Translations under genes and position numbers: made by a program
Shown here: positions 1 to 9,145 of the stretch, piece by piece
Layout: every line of letters begins with the position of its first letter
Position numbering within the stretch: the stretch's first letter is position 1
The notes under the pieces: generated by a model
The model's input: the letters and a program-made list of their open reading frames with translations, nothing else
What the model was told of the DNA's origin: nothing
Databases searched by the model: none
Source: G039954875 sp039954875
GTDB lineage: Bacteria; Bacteroidota; Bacteroidia; Flavobacteriales; Blattabacteriaceae
Reading direction: 5' to 3'
DNA length: 64,000 nucleotides
Assembly (NCBI GenBank): GCA_039954875.1
Contig: CP157202.1
Location: forward strand, 310,001 to 374,000

Positions 1-244
1 CCTCATCAATAAACTTTGGGCTCTCTGAGTACCTTTTTTAGCTTGATGGATGATCGTAATGAGATCAATATTTGTTTGAGGATTCAATATTAAGACCTAA
101 AAAATTGATGTATATTAATCCTGATTTTTACAGGCCTTGAGCCTTCTTTTGCAAAGGCTAAAACTCTAACCACTTTTGTTGAAAAAGGGACTTTGACTGG
201 CATAATTACCTATAAATCCTCCCCCCCCCCTTTTTTTATTCCAT

Positions 245-330
245 AACTTGATGCCAAGGCCTGTCATTGTCAACACCAACAATACACTTGTGATCAAGCT
301 CATTTTTATAAAAAAAACCATTGGTGGCTC
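245..330 (+). pseudogene. Possible relic of the HtpG (Hsp90) C-terminus
   Basis: The frame starting at MPRPVIVNTNN and continuing TLVIKLI resembles the C-terminal strand of Bacteroidetes HtpG, whose usual form from memory is roughly LVINTDHKLVKKVL: N, T, L, V and K align and the remaining positions are mostly conservative. The frame is broken soon afterwards. A C10T7 homopolymer lies just upstream (221-237). No other part of HtpG is recognisable in the first 458 bases, and the match is only about 14 residues, so this is a tentative identification. Nothing else in this stretch could be assigned. Confidence 0.3.
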
Positions 331-429
331 TTTTTATCGATTATAATTAAACCATTATAAAGTTATGGAATATTTTCGTGGCTTACTGAGTCTGGTCGTT
401 CTCCAAGCAAGATGATAATTATTTTTAGG

Positions 430-437
430 TAATTTTG
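430..437 (+). promoter_or_regulatory. Candidate -7 element (TAATTTTG) upstream of the Nif3 gene
   Basis: TAATTTTG fits the Bacteroidetes TAnnTTTG -7 box and lies 21 bases before the start codon, which would give a short leader. No TTTG is seen at the expected -33 distance, so the call rests on one half of the promoter. Confidence 0.3.
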
Positions 438-458
438 GTCTCACGATAAGATGAAGCT

Positions 459-1553
459 ATGAAAATTAAAGAAGTTGCTCAAGCGCTTGAGCAATGGGCT
501 CCTAAAGATTATGCGGAGGACTTTGACAATGTGGGACTTTTGATCGGTTCATATGAGCAAGAAGTATATAAGATATTGATCACTTTAGACACTACAGAAG
601 CAGTAATAGAAGAGGCTATAGCCAAAGGTTGTAATCTTATCATCACCTTTCATCCCATCCTTTTCAATGGAGTCAAGCAACTTATTGGATACAATCAGAC
701 CGAACGAATAGTAGTAGCTGCGATCAAAAATGATATCGCAATCTATGCTATCCATACCAACCTAGACTATGCATGGAATGGGACCAACCACCATATCTGC
801 AAACATCTAGGCCTGATCCAACAAAAGACGCTTATCCCCAAAGCAGGAACCATCAAAAAACTCACAACTTATGTGCCTAAAGATCATGCAGAGCGAGTTA
901 GAAATACACTATTCGATGCTGGAGCAGGAAATATCGGCAATTATGACCAGTGCAGTTATAATTTTGATGGGTTAGGAAGTTTTCGAGGTAATGAAGATTC
1001 GCAATCTGTTTTTGGAAAAAAGGAACGATTACATTTCGAAGAAGAGACTTGTATTAACGTGATCTTTTCTGCTCACATAGAACGACACCTCAAACAAGCA
1101 CTCTTCAAAAGCCACCCTTATGAAGAAGTCGCCTATGAAATATTTGAACTTCAAAACACGGATCAACATATTGGCCTAGGAGTGATAGGGACATTGCAAG
1201 AGCCCATGCCAGAAACCACATTTTTGATGCATATAAAAGAGAAAATGGTTGTGCCTTATATCCGGCATTCTCCCCTCTTAGGGAAAATGATCCAAAAAGT
1301 AGCTATTGTAGGTGGCTCAGGTAGTTTTGCATTGCCACATGCCAAAAGAGAAGGCGTGGATCTCTTTCTATCATCTGATTTTAAATATCATCAATTTTTC
1401 GAAGGAGATAACCAAATCATCATAGCTGATATCGGACATTATGAATGCGAACAATTAACTAAAGATCTTCTGAGTACCTATCTCAGTAAAAAAATTCCTA
1501 AATTTGCCCTCTCCCTATCAGAGATTAATACCAACCCGATCCATTATATTTAA
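459..1553 (+). CDS. Nif3-like dinuclear metal centre protein (DUF34/YqfO family)
   Basis: This 364-residue protein has the long form of the Nif3 family: a Nif3 fold split by a PII-like insert at about residues 130-240. The family forms hexameric toroids holding two metal ions and is usually annotated as a GTP cyclohydrolase I type 2 homologue, although its cellular role is not settled. HTNLD (His99, Asp103) and the C-terminal GHYECE (His327, Glu331) match known metal ligands. The usual HHP ligand pair reads TFHP (Phe64, His65), so one ligand appears to be missing. The gene is followed after three bases by its usual Bacteroidetes partner, a zinc-ribbon protein, and the two are probably co-transcribed. 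The reading frame is full length and uninterrupted. Confidence 0.9.
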   Translation: MKIKEVAQALEQWAPKDYAEDFDNVGLLIGSYEQEVYKILITLDTTEAVIEEAIAKGCNLIITFHPILFNGVKQLIGYNQTERIVVAAIKNDIAIYAIHTNLDYAWNGTNHHICKHLGLIQQKTLIPKAGTIKKLTTYVPKDHAERVRNTLFDAGAGNIGNYDQCSYNFDGLGSFRGNEDSQSVFGKKERLHFEEETCINVIFSAHIERHLKQALFKSHPYEEVAYEIFELQNTDQHIGLGVIGTLQEPMPETTFLMHIKEKMVVPYIRHSPLLGKMIQKVAIVGGSGSFALPHAKREGVDLFLSSDFKYHQFFEGDNQIIIADIGHYECEQLTKDLLSTYLSKKIPKFALSLSEINTNPIHYI

Positions 1554-1556
1554 ACC

Positions 1557-2345
1557 ATGGCAAGTAAAATACAAGAACTCACGGTAACGGTAGAAGATAA
1601 ATTAAGGGCCCTTTACAAGTTACAGTTGATAGATTCTCGTATAGATGAAATCAAGAATCTACGCGGAGGGCTTCCACTAGAAATACAAGATCTGGAAGGT
1701 GAATTGAAAATATTATCACAAGAAATAGAAGATATTCAACAAGATATTAGCAAGTTAGAGAAGGGGATTGAAGAAAAAAGAGTAGAAATTAAAGTATCCG
1801 AAGCACTTATTAAAAAATACAAAGTCCAGCAAGATAAAGTACGTAACAATCGCGAATTTGAGGCCTTAAATAAAGAGATCGAGTATCAAAGTTTAGAAAT
1901 CGAATTGGCTCAAAAACGAATCAAAGAATCCTTTACAAGGATAGATCAAAAAAAAGCCTCTTTTGAAGAATTAGAAGAATTTTATACTAGCAAAGAAGAA
2001 CACCTCTCCCGTAAGAAAGATGAGTTAGATAAAATTGTACTTGAAAATCAGGGAGAAGAAAAAATATTGACAGAAAAATCTGAGGCCTTTTCCAAAGAAA
2101 TAGAATCCAGGCTATTGCAGACATATAGAAAGATTCGCAAAGGAGTCAAAGATGGGTTGGCTGTCGTGCCAGTACAAAGAGGTGCTTCGGTAGGTTCTTA
2201 TCTTTTTATCCCACCCCAAATCCATTCGGAATTGGCTCAACGAAAAAATATTATCATTGATGAGCACAGTGGGCGTATACTTATAGACGCTGCTCTAGCT
2301 GAAGAAGTAGAGCAGGAGATACACGATAAGATAAAAATGGACTAA
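1557..2345 (+). CDS. C4-type zinc-ribbon family protein (zf-RING_7) lacking its cysteines
   Basis: 262 residues. About residues 15-185 form a long charged coiled coil of heptad character, followed by the C-terminal domain that in this family is a four-cysteine zinc ribbon. The diagnostic surroundings are present (VVPVQRG, IPPQ, GRILID), but the positions expected to be CxxC are Ser211/Ser214 and Asp235/Ser238, so the ribbon cannot bind zinc in the normal way. The start is the ATG three bases after the Nif3 stop, and the two genes are evidently an operon; this pairing is typical of Bacteroidetes. The family function is poorly known, probably as a nucleic-acid or protein-binding scaffold. The frame is open and the coiled coil looks well kept, so I call it a gene rather than a pseudogene. 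Confidence 0.8.
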   Translation: MASKIQELTVTVEDKLRALYKLQLIDSRIDEIKNLRGGLPLEIQDLEGELKILSQEIEDIQQDISKLEKGIEEKRVEIKVSEALIKKYKVQQDKVRNNREFEALNKEIEYQSLEIELAQKRIKESFTRIDQKKASFEELEEFYTSKEEHLSRKKDELDKIVLENQGEEKILTEKSEAFSKEIESRLLQTYRKIRKGVKDGLAVVPVQRGASVGSYLFIPPQIHSELAQRKNIIIDEHSGRILIDAALAEEVEQEIHDKIKMD

Positions 2346-2705
2346 GCCAACTCAATTCAGTAATTTTTTATAATGATGATAAAAGGGTTGCTTCAATAAG
2401 TCAGAGGTGGTTTTTTTATTTTGAAATATGACCCTCTATCAAGATGTAAGGTCCCGAACCTTTTATCCTCATAATTGCCCAAGATTTAGTTTTTTTTCAT
2501 TCAACCCTCTTATTTGAAAGAGGGAGTATCTCTATATTTTAAAGTCATTTTCAGGAAAGTACTTACATCATTGGAAAGCGAACGCCCAAGATCTCCATCA
2601 GATTCTCCCTTGGAGTCATATGCCCCAATAGATCCATTACCATAAACCCCTTTATAAATTTTACTAATAAATTTTAAAATAGTTTAATATATATGTGTAA
2701 ATATT
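2346..2705. other. Gene-free stretch with an unidentified reverse-strand remnant
   Basis: On the reverse strand, roughly 2665 down to 2516 reads without a stop as a peptide beginning VYGNGSIGAYDSKGES and ending in KYRDTPSFK before a TAA. It has the look of a protein C-terminus, but there is no start codon and I do not recognise the family. It is probably the stump of a deleted gene. The remainder is AT-rich with no clear signal. Confidence 0.35.
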
Positions 2706-3832
2706 ATGAATGAACTACGCTCTAAAGAGTACCAACCCAATTCAAATATGGAAACATTTACTATGAAAGTAATCATCAACGGAGGGTTAAAAGATTATGT
2801 GCTTGAAAAAGTACCTATCCATAAAATAGATGAAGATGAAATCTTGATCAGAGTTGAAGCCTGTGATATCTGTGCCGGCGATGTCAAATATTGGGACAGA
2901 TCTGTAATGTTTTGGGGTGGTGAAGACGAATAATCCAAATATGTAAAGTAGTTTATGATCTGAGGACATGAATTCATCGGCCACGTTGTCGAGTTAGGTA
3001 AAAATGTGACGGGCTATCGAATAGGCGATCGTTTGATTTTCGAATAAATCATACCATGTTGGCAATGCCGTTATTGCCATATAGGTTAATATTGGATGTG
3101 CGAACGTCATGATATTTACAGCTTTCAAGACAACCGTAAACGATGGTATGGCCGAATACATAATTTTTCCCTAAAATTCCATAAATAATCAGGTAACTAA
3201 AGAATTACCCCTATAACAAGCCATATTAATTGAGCCTTACGTTTGGCTCAATGTACAACGTTACAACGCGGCTGTATAGAATTTGGAGATGTAGTGGTCA
3301 TTGCCGGAGTCGGTACTCTATGGTTTGGGCATGGTAGCCGCGGCTAAGCTAAAATAATTCTAAGCTTTTGATCTCAATAGATCTACATGACGAACGATTG
3401 GTTTTGGTAAAAGAATTTGACACCGACATCACTTTAAATCTGTCAAAAGAAAACGTGATAAGACAGATCAACGCATTTACCAATGGCTCTACGGTTGTGA
3501 TGTTTATATCGAGGCTATCTGCTCCCTGGTAAATGCGTCATCCAGGGGCTGAAAGTTATCTGTAAATTTGGGATATTCATCTAGTTCAGGGTATTTTGCC
3601 ATCATACTACGGTATGATTGGAGCATCATCGGAGACCGAAAAGAGTTGAACATCCATGTGGTATATCTCGGGCCGTATTGTTATCCCAGCGATGTCGTTG
3701 GGAACAATAGGTTTTTTGAAGATCAAGGGCGTAGTATCGTACCAATTGATACTGGAAGACTTCCAACTGGGTTTTGAAATGATCAAAAAAGGTAAAGGGT
3801 TATTAACAATTATCCTGATATCTCCCAAATAA
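2706..3832 (+). pseudogene. Zn-dependent erythritol/L-threitol-type dehydrogenase relic
   Basis: The first 75 codons are open (ending FWGGEDE), then stops and frameshifts interrupt. Fragments keep the family's order: catalytic zinc site (CDICAGDVKYW, then GHEFIGHVVELG), the structural zinc cysteines (IIPCWQCRYC, YWMCERHDIY), a damaged Rossmann segment, and the C-terminal signature DWSIIGDRKELNI...LGPYCYP, then LEDFQLGFEMIKKGKG and a stop. The FWGGED, YWMCE.HDIY and LGPYCYP motifs point to the erythritol/L-threitol dehydrogenase branch of medium-chain dehydrogenases, which oxidise tetritols to tetruloses. Dead MFS transporter and SDR genes follow, so a whole polyol-use locus has collapsed. The disruptions are too many for programmed frameshifting. 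The substrate is inferred from remembered family motifs. Confidence 0.8.
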
Positions 3833-3855
3833 AAAGGTATAAAATATAAGTAAAG

Positions 3856-5098
3856 ATGGATGCAAATCAATCGATACAAAATACAAAAGGTGAATTTTTA
3901 GGTTTACCTAAAATACTCTTATATGGACATATAGCTGTAGTTTTTTTTATAACAGGCGACGGTATCGAGCAAGCCTTCCTCTCGAGCTATATAATCTCAA
4001 TGAACTCAGCTTCACTATTGGTCGGGTATTGAGCCTTGTTTACCGGTTACGGTTTGAGTGTGGCTATCAGCCTCATTTGCTTCGGGGATTTTTGCCGACC
4101 ATTTTGGCCTGAAAAAGATGATGACGTATATTGGATCGTTTGGACCTTGTTTCATGCAGTTTTTTTTATTTTTCGGCATACAGCAAGTCAATTATATAGC
4201 GATGTTTATCCTCTATGTGGTACGAGGGCTTGCCTATCTAATGTTTTATCCAATGTTTTCGTCTAGATCTCGTATACAGCTGCTCAAAAGAGGTTGGCTT
4301 TAATGATGGTGGGGGAATATATTCAACAGGAGTCGGTTTGTTGGGTACTTACTTACCTAGCTTCACCATCCCGACGATGGGTTTCTTACCGACTTTATTA
4401 TCTGCTATTCTATTTTAGGCATTGGTAGCTTGATCATTGTTTTTCTATCGAAAAGTATTGAACGACATAAGAGTGGGCCAATACATTCAAATATTGGCCA
4501 GACGTTCCTGAAAAGTGTGATGATTGTCTATGAAAGATCTCAATTGGCCATGGCTATTGTTGTCAGGATCATCAATCAGATATCGCTTTTCGATTTTGTC
4601 GTCTTCATGCCGATCGTATTTACACACGATGTGGGCTCTTTACGATGTCGTAATGGCGCTAAATATGAGGATTGGTCTATTTGACGACTATATTTATTAA
4701 TGTGATGTGGGGTATCATCGGTGACAAGATTGGTTGTGTAGGTCAAGTAAAATGGTTAGGTTGTATCGGGATGGCAATTGTAACCCTGTTTTTTTATTAT
4801 GTCCCTCTCTGGCCCGGTCTAATCTTTTGAGTATCCCAACTGATATTAATTATTTTCGGTTTTGATATGGCAGCCTTTGTGCCGATGTCGGTAATGTTCC
4901 CAATAATGCTATCCGATTATAAAAGGGCAGTAGTTTACTTACAGACTCCGTCCGCAGGCTTGAAGCAACTTCGGCGGCCCAGCCATTGTCACTAATCTTG
5001 TTACCTTACTTTGATGCTAAGGGAGTTATTTGTGTACACGCTATCATTTGTGTGATGTGATAGGTGTAATAGTAGCGTATTTTATGAAGGTTGATTAA
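3856..5098 (+). pseudogene. MFS transporter relic, probably polyol uptake
   Basis: It opens with MDANQSIQNTKGEF and a hydrophobic run (KILLYGHIAVVFFITGDGIE), then switches frame several times. Long hydrophobic segments recur, including SASFASGIFADHFGLKKMM, which is the loop 2-3 GxxaDrxGrr-type signature of the major facilitator superfamily, and IYSTGVGLLGTYL-like helices. The final segment ends AYFMKVD and a stop. Length and helix spacing fit one roughly 400-residue, 12-helix permease. It sits 23 bases after the dehydrogenase relic and before the SDR relic, so it probably imported the polyol that they oxidised. The specificity is inferred from neighbours only. Confidence 0.7.
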
Positions 5099-5162
5099 CA
5101 CAGTCCAAGTTAGGAAACTTCTTCAAATAAATCAATTTCTTAAAAACTATAATATATAACAA

Positions 5163-5964
5163 GACAGGATACTATTCTAGAACGTTTTAAATTAGATGAT
5201 AAAGTATCCATCGTTACTGGGGGATCCTATTATAGGGCTTGGAAAAGCTATAGCGGAATCGTTGGCCGAAACTGGTGTAAAGATCACCATTATAGATTTC
5301 AATAAGAAAGTTTGGATAGAAGACCGTTGCACATATCGTAGAAAATTTTCTTCTAGAAACCTATTTTGCTCCTAGAGATGTGACCTCGGAAGATAATGTT
5401 ATTGCTTGATTTAAAATAATGGGAGATCGATTTGGATCTATCTATGTACTGTTGAATAATGCTTAGGTCATTACACACCGTCCTCTAGAATCAACTATCT
5501 TTACCGAATGGAGTAAAGTAGTTTACTTAACGTCAATTTCGATCGAGTCTATCTGGTCTTTCGTGAAGTAAGCAAGGGGATGATTACCCAAAAAAGTGGC
5601 AGTATAATCAATACCTCCTCTATGTCTAGGTTGATCGTCAATGTACCATAACCACAAAGCCTTCTGCAATGCTTCTAAAGCAAACCGTCATCATGCTGAC
5701 AAAAAGTGTAGCGGTAGAATGGGGTTCCCCTTATCACTTACATGTCAACACGATAGTACCGGGCTATATGAAAAACAGAGTCATAGAGTCTTTTTTAGAT
5801 AAGGGTGGTAAAATGATCGAAACCTGGATGTGTATAACGTCTATTAACCAATTCCGGTAACATAACACCTGATGAACTGGAAGCAGTATAGATCTATTTC
5901 ATAGCTTAGGACGCGAGCTACCGGCAGTGTTCTTTAAATCGATGGGGGGTATATCACGCCATAA
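5163..5964 (+). pseudogene. Short-chain dehydrogenase/reductase (SDR) relic
   Basis: Pieces in alternating frames reconstruct a classical SDR of about 260 residues: FKLDDKVSIVTGGS with IIGLGKAIAESLAE (the TGxxxGxG nucleotide-binding turn), a damaged NNAG region (LLNNA), GSIINTSSM, then NASKA...VIMLTKSVAVEWG carrying the region of the catalytic Tyr/Lys, VNTIVPGYM, and a C-terminal IDGGYITP before TAA. At least four frame changes and several stops kill it. It is the third gene of the decayed polyol cluster and probably handled the second oxidation or an alternative tetritol. Nothing suggests expression. Confidence 0.8.
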
Positions 5965-6038
5965 TGGACTGTCCAAGGTTCCACTTTGGAACAAACCAAT
6001 TTAAGTATAGTTTATAAATATTATATGATAAAAATAAT

Positions 6039-6046
6039 TAATTTTG
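6039..6046 (+). promoter_or_regulatory. Candidate catalase -7 element (TAATTTTG)
   Basis: TAATTTTG matches the Bacteroidetes -7 consensus. Transcription would begin near 6053, giving a leader of about 50 bases to the ATG at 6104. No convincing -33 TTTG is present and no OxyR-like operator was recognised. Confidence 0.35.
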
Positions 6047-6103
6047 TTTACAATATGAAACTTCAGATCTTTGCTGCGCAAAACCTCTAAATCCCATCCT
6101 GTT

Positions 6104-7606
6104 ATGAACGATGAAGTACAAAACAAAAAATTAACCACAGCCTCAGGTATCCCTTATATACATCATGAAGATACGATGAGTGTAGGACCAAAAGGCCCAC
6201 TCTTGTTACAAGATTATATCCTGCATGAAAACTTGGCTCATTTTAATCGTGAGCGTATCCCTGAACGTGTAGTGCATGCTAAAGGTACAGGTGCTTATGG
6301 AACCTTGACTATCACACACGATATTACTCGCTATACACGGGCTAAAATATTTTCAAAAGTTGGGAAGCAAACTCGGTTGTTTGTCCGTTTTTCTACGGTA
6401 GGAGGTGAGAAGGGTTCGGCCGATGCAGAACGTGACCCCCGCGGATTTGCTGTGAAATTTTATACTGAAGATGGCAATTGGGACTTGGTGGGCAACAATA
6501 CCCCAATATTTTTCATCAAGGATCCTAAAAAATTCCCTGATTTTATCCACACTCAGAAACGTCATCCACGCACTCATTGTAAAGACGCTACGATGATATG
6601 GGATTTTTGGAGTCTCAACCCCGAGAGTTTACATCAAGTGATGTTCCTGATGAGTGACCGTGGTATACCCTATAGTTATCGGTATATGAATGGTTATGGC
6701 TCGCATACTTTCTCATTAATAAATGCGGATAATAAACGTTTTTATGTGAAATTTCATTTTAAGACTTTACAAGGGATCAAAAACCTTACCGATGCAGAGG
6801 CTATAGAGATGAAAGGAAAAGATTCCGATCACGCTCAACGGGATCTAGTCAAAGCGATTGATCAGAAAGATTTTCCAGGGTGGGCCCTCAAGGTACAGAT
6901 CATGAAGGAGGAAGAAGCCAAAAAACAATATTTCAATCCTTTTGATCTGACTAAAGTATGGCGTCACAAAGACTTTCCACTGATCGATGTCGGAATTATG
7001 GAATTGAATGAAATTCCAGGCAATTATTTCGCTGAGGTTGAGCAAGCCGCTTTTGCCCCGGCACATGTGGTAGATGGTATTGGATATTCTCCAGATAAAA
7101 TGTTGCAAGGACGCTTGCTTTCCTATCCTGACGCACACCGCTATAGATTGGGGGTCAACTATGAGCAAATCCCAGTGAATCGTTGTCCATTCATGGTAAA
7201 CAATTATCAGCGTGACGGGTTGATGCGTGTAGATGGCAATTCCGGCAGTGATCCTAACTATTACCCTAACAGTTTTGACGAGATCTATGCAGATCATACC
7301 TATAAAGAGCCTGCGCAAAAACTAGATTCGGACTTCGCTGATTGGTATAATCGAAATGGACTAGGAGAAGATGACTATTATTCACAACCCGGTACCTTCT
7401 GGAGAGAGATAATCAACGAACAATACAAAAAGTATTTGGTACAAAACATCACAAGTTCAATGAGCAGAATTACAGGGCCTAAAAGAGAGCAGATAATCTA
7501 TCGTCAGTTATGCCATTTTTTCAAAGCGGATGCTTATTTTGGAAGGCAGATAGCTCAGATGCTAAACGTAGATCTAGAGGCAGTACAAAAACACATGAGG
7601 GTTTGA
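6104..7606 (+). CDS. katA: Catalase (monofunctional haem, clade 3 type)
   Basis: The enzyme dismutates hydrogen peroxide in the cytoplasm. It has 500 residues from the ATG, the normal size for small-subunit catalases. The active site is complete: distal His58 in RVVHAKGTGAYG, Asn131 in VGNNTPIFF, and the proximal haem ligand Tyr341 in SYPDAHRYRLG. An in-frame TTG 33 bases upstream would add eleven residues (MLRKTSKSHPV), but family members usually begin near NKKLTTASG, so the ATG is preferred. A terminator follows the stop. It stands alone between a dead polyol locus and AT-rich wreckage, so its perfect preservation suggests selection for peroxide defence, in keeping with the ferritin and full-length dehydrogenase genes elsewhere in the window. 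Confidence 0.95.
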   Translation: MNDEVQNKKLTTASGIPYIHHEDTMSVGPKGPLLLQDYILHENLAHFNRERIPERVVHAKGTGAYGTLTITHDITRYTRAKIFSKVGKQTRLFVRFSTVGGEKGSADAERDPRGFAVKFYTEDGNWDLVGNNTPIFFIKDPKKFPDFIHTQKRHPRTHCKDATMIWDFWSLNPESLHQVMFLMSDRGIPYSYRYMNGYGSHTFSLINADNKRFYVKFHFKTLQGIKNLTDAEAIEMKGKDSDHAQRDLVKAIDQKDFPGWALKVQIMKEEEAKKQYFNPFDLTKVWRHKDFPLIDVGIMELNEIPGNYFAEVEQAAFAPAHVVDGIGYSPDKMLQGRLLSYPDAHRYRLGVNYEQIPVNRCPFMVNNYQRDGLMRVDGNSGSDPNYYPNSFDEIYADHTYKEPAQKLDSDFADWYNRNGLGEDDYYSQPGTFWREIINEQYKKYLVQNITSSMSRITGPKREQIIYRQLCHFFKADAYFGRQIAQMLNVDLEAVQKHMRV

Positions 7607-7640
7607 GAAATTATTTTTTCTTTTTTGGTTGGTCAAATGG

Positions 7641-7670
7641 AGAGCCTACGATGGCTCTTTTTATTTTTTA
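7641..7670 (+). terminator. Rho-independent terminator of katA
   Basis: AGAGCC pairs with GGCTCT across a six-base loop (TACGAT), followed by a T-rich tail (TTTTATTTTTT). It begins 34 bases after the catalase stop. Confidence 0.75.
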
Positions 7671-7769
7671 CCAAACCCTTCAAATAGTTTGTATGAAGTT
7701 ACATAAAAAAGTATTCAATTAAGTTTATATTTTAAAAATGTGTATGTTTAATTAAAAAAAACAATTACC

Positions 7770-8022
7770 ATGAAAGAAGAATTCAATAAACCTACTGATC
7801 ATAATGAATTACCTAATTATATGGACAGGACGTAAAAATAAGATATTTAAAATCGTAAGAAAAGCTCACTGAAATGATGAATGTATGCTTATCAAATCTA
7901 AGAAAGAAGAATTATATAAAATAGAGCCTAGTTCTACTACCTTAATTACAGAAGTCAATATACACCATCTTCTCAAATATCTTGAGACTCTTAGTCCAGC
8001 TCCAGCGAAAAGAACTTTTTGA
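7770..8022 (+). pseudogene. Unidentified short degraded gene
   Basis: An ATG opens 21 codons (MKEEFNKPTDHNELPNYMD...) and stops. A neighbouring frame continues with charged, protein-like sequence (KSKKEELYKIEPSSTTLIT, then HHLLKYLETLSPAPAKRTF) before a stop. The two parts look like one small frameshifted gene, but I recognise no family. There is no support from context, because it lies between the catalase terminator and featureless AT-rich sequence. Confidence 0.3.
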
Positions 8023-8806
8023 AATTCCTAGGCTAACCACATATTTCTCTAGAACAAAGAAAATACACTAATTGGACTCTATCAATAGGATGTTTTTCTG
8101 AAAGGGTTAAAAATAATATATAATAAAATATAAATAATAATATATTAATTCTTAATATAAAAAAATACTCTTAGAAAATAAACCCCCCTCGCGATCAATC
8201 AAGAAGGGCCTTCAATCCATAATTTGATCAAAAAATTCGACTAGATCTCTCCAAAGTCTCATCAAATTGGGCCTTTATTAGTGAGTGAAACGCGATTCCT
8301 TAATCTGATATGTGAAACTATATGTTTTTATATTTTTATTCAATTGAATGATCAAGTTATAAAAATGTATTATAATATCAAAATTATATCTATCAGTCAT
8401 ATAAAAAAGTATTTAGATAACTTTTTTATATTAACCTAGCTTTTAGATGATATATATCCCTTAAGGAATAAAATGATTATTGAAAAAAAAATCTTATATC
8501 CAACGGTGAAGAGGATTTTATGATCCAATATTCTCTATATATCTTATTTCTATGGTTAACTAGTCAAAAATTTAATTATCATGCTATCAAATAGCATTAC
8601 AAATTTACAAGACCATCCGGCTATACAAAATATTTTTATAAGAATAGGATTTTTTAAAGCTTAAAACCTGATTGTTGAATTTATTCAAACCCCAATCTAT
8701 TTAGGTAGTTATTTATACTGATATTTTACTTCCTCTCCCCATGGACTCCTTAGTACCATGAGACGCGAGACGTTTTCAAATATAATCGCCCCTTCACAAA
8801 TTCCTT
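8023..8806. other. AT-rich gene-free stretch
   Basis: Very AT-rich. A plus-strand segment near 8189-8310 reads LAINQEGPSIHNLIKKFD then, after one stop, ISPKSHQIGPLLVSETRFL. It looks like former protein sequence but I could not place it. No RNA gene, repeat array or promoter was identified. Confidence 0.4.
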
Positions 8807-9115
8807 ATGTCTCCTCGATGCATGCTAAAAGTAGTGAAAGATTCCACGTTTCAAAAATCAAGTAAAAAAGAAAGTGGGTTGAAGAATAAGATTATTTCAG
8901 AGAATGAAATCTTCTATGATGTATTTGAGGAGGTTCCAAGTAAGAAGATATCAGCAAAGTTAGAGAGTGATGAAGGATATACTCAAAGTTTGATTGTAGA
9001 GAAAGATTCTGGTTTTGAAAAAATATCTATTGATCAGATACCATCCAGTCAAGATTTCAACGAGATACCAGAAATAAAGTATAATATTTATAATTCAATA
9101 AAATATTTCAACTAG
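8807..9115 (+). CDS. Hypothetical 102-residue protein, possibly a pseudogene fragment
   Basis: Open frame from ATG to TAG, rich in Lys, Ser, Glu and Ile (for example FQKSSKKESGLKNKIISEN), with no membrane segment, signal peptide or recognisable motif. The next plus-strand frame (from about 9146) continues with similar charged sequence (SKEEINDYLKSFNKLIMSEE) for 38 codons and then decays, so the 102 residues may be the N-terminal stump of a longer low-complexity protein. No homologue comes to mind. Lack of neighbours and the surrounding decay argue against confident expression. Confidence 0.3.
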   Translation: MSPRCMLKVVKDSTFQKSSKKESGLKNKIISENEIFYDVFEEVPSKKISAKLESDEGYTQSLIVEKDSGFEKISIDQIPSSQDFNEIPEIKYNIYNSIKYFN

Positions 9116-9145
9116 GTTAAAAAAATATTATAAATACTTTAATAA

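Noticed and set aside
2706..5964. Programmed frameshifting or stop-codon readthrough rescuing the polyol genes
   Set aside because: There are too many independent frame changes and stops per gene, without slippery-site regularity; decay explains them better.
6845..7318. A 157-codon open frame antisense to catalase
   Set aside because: It lies entirely within the well-conserved katA frame and has no recognisable motif; it is a by-product of katA codon composition.
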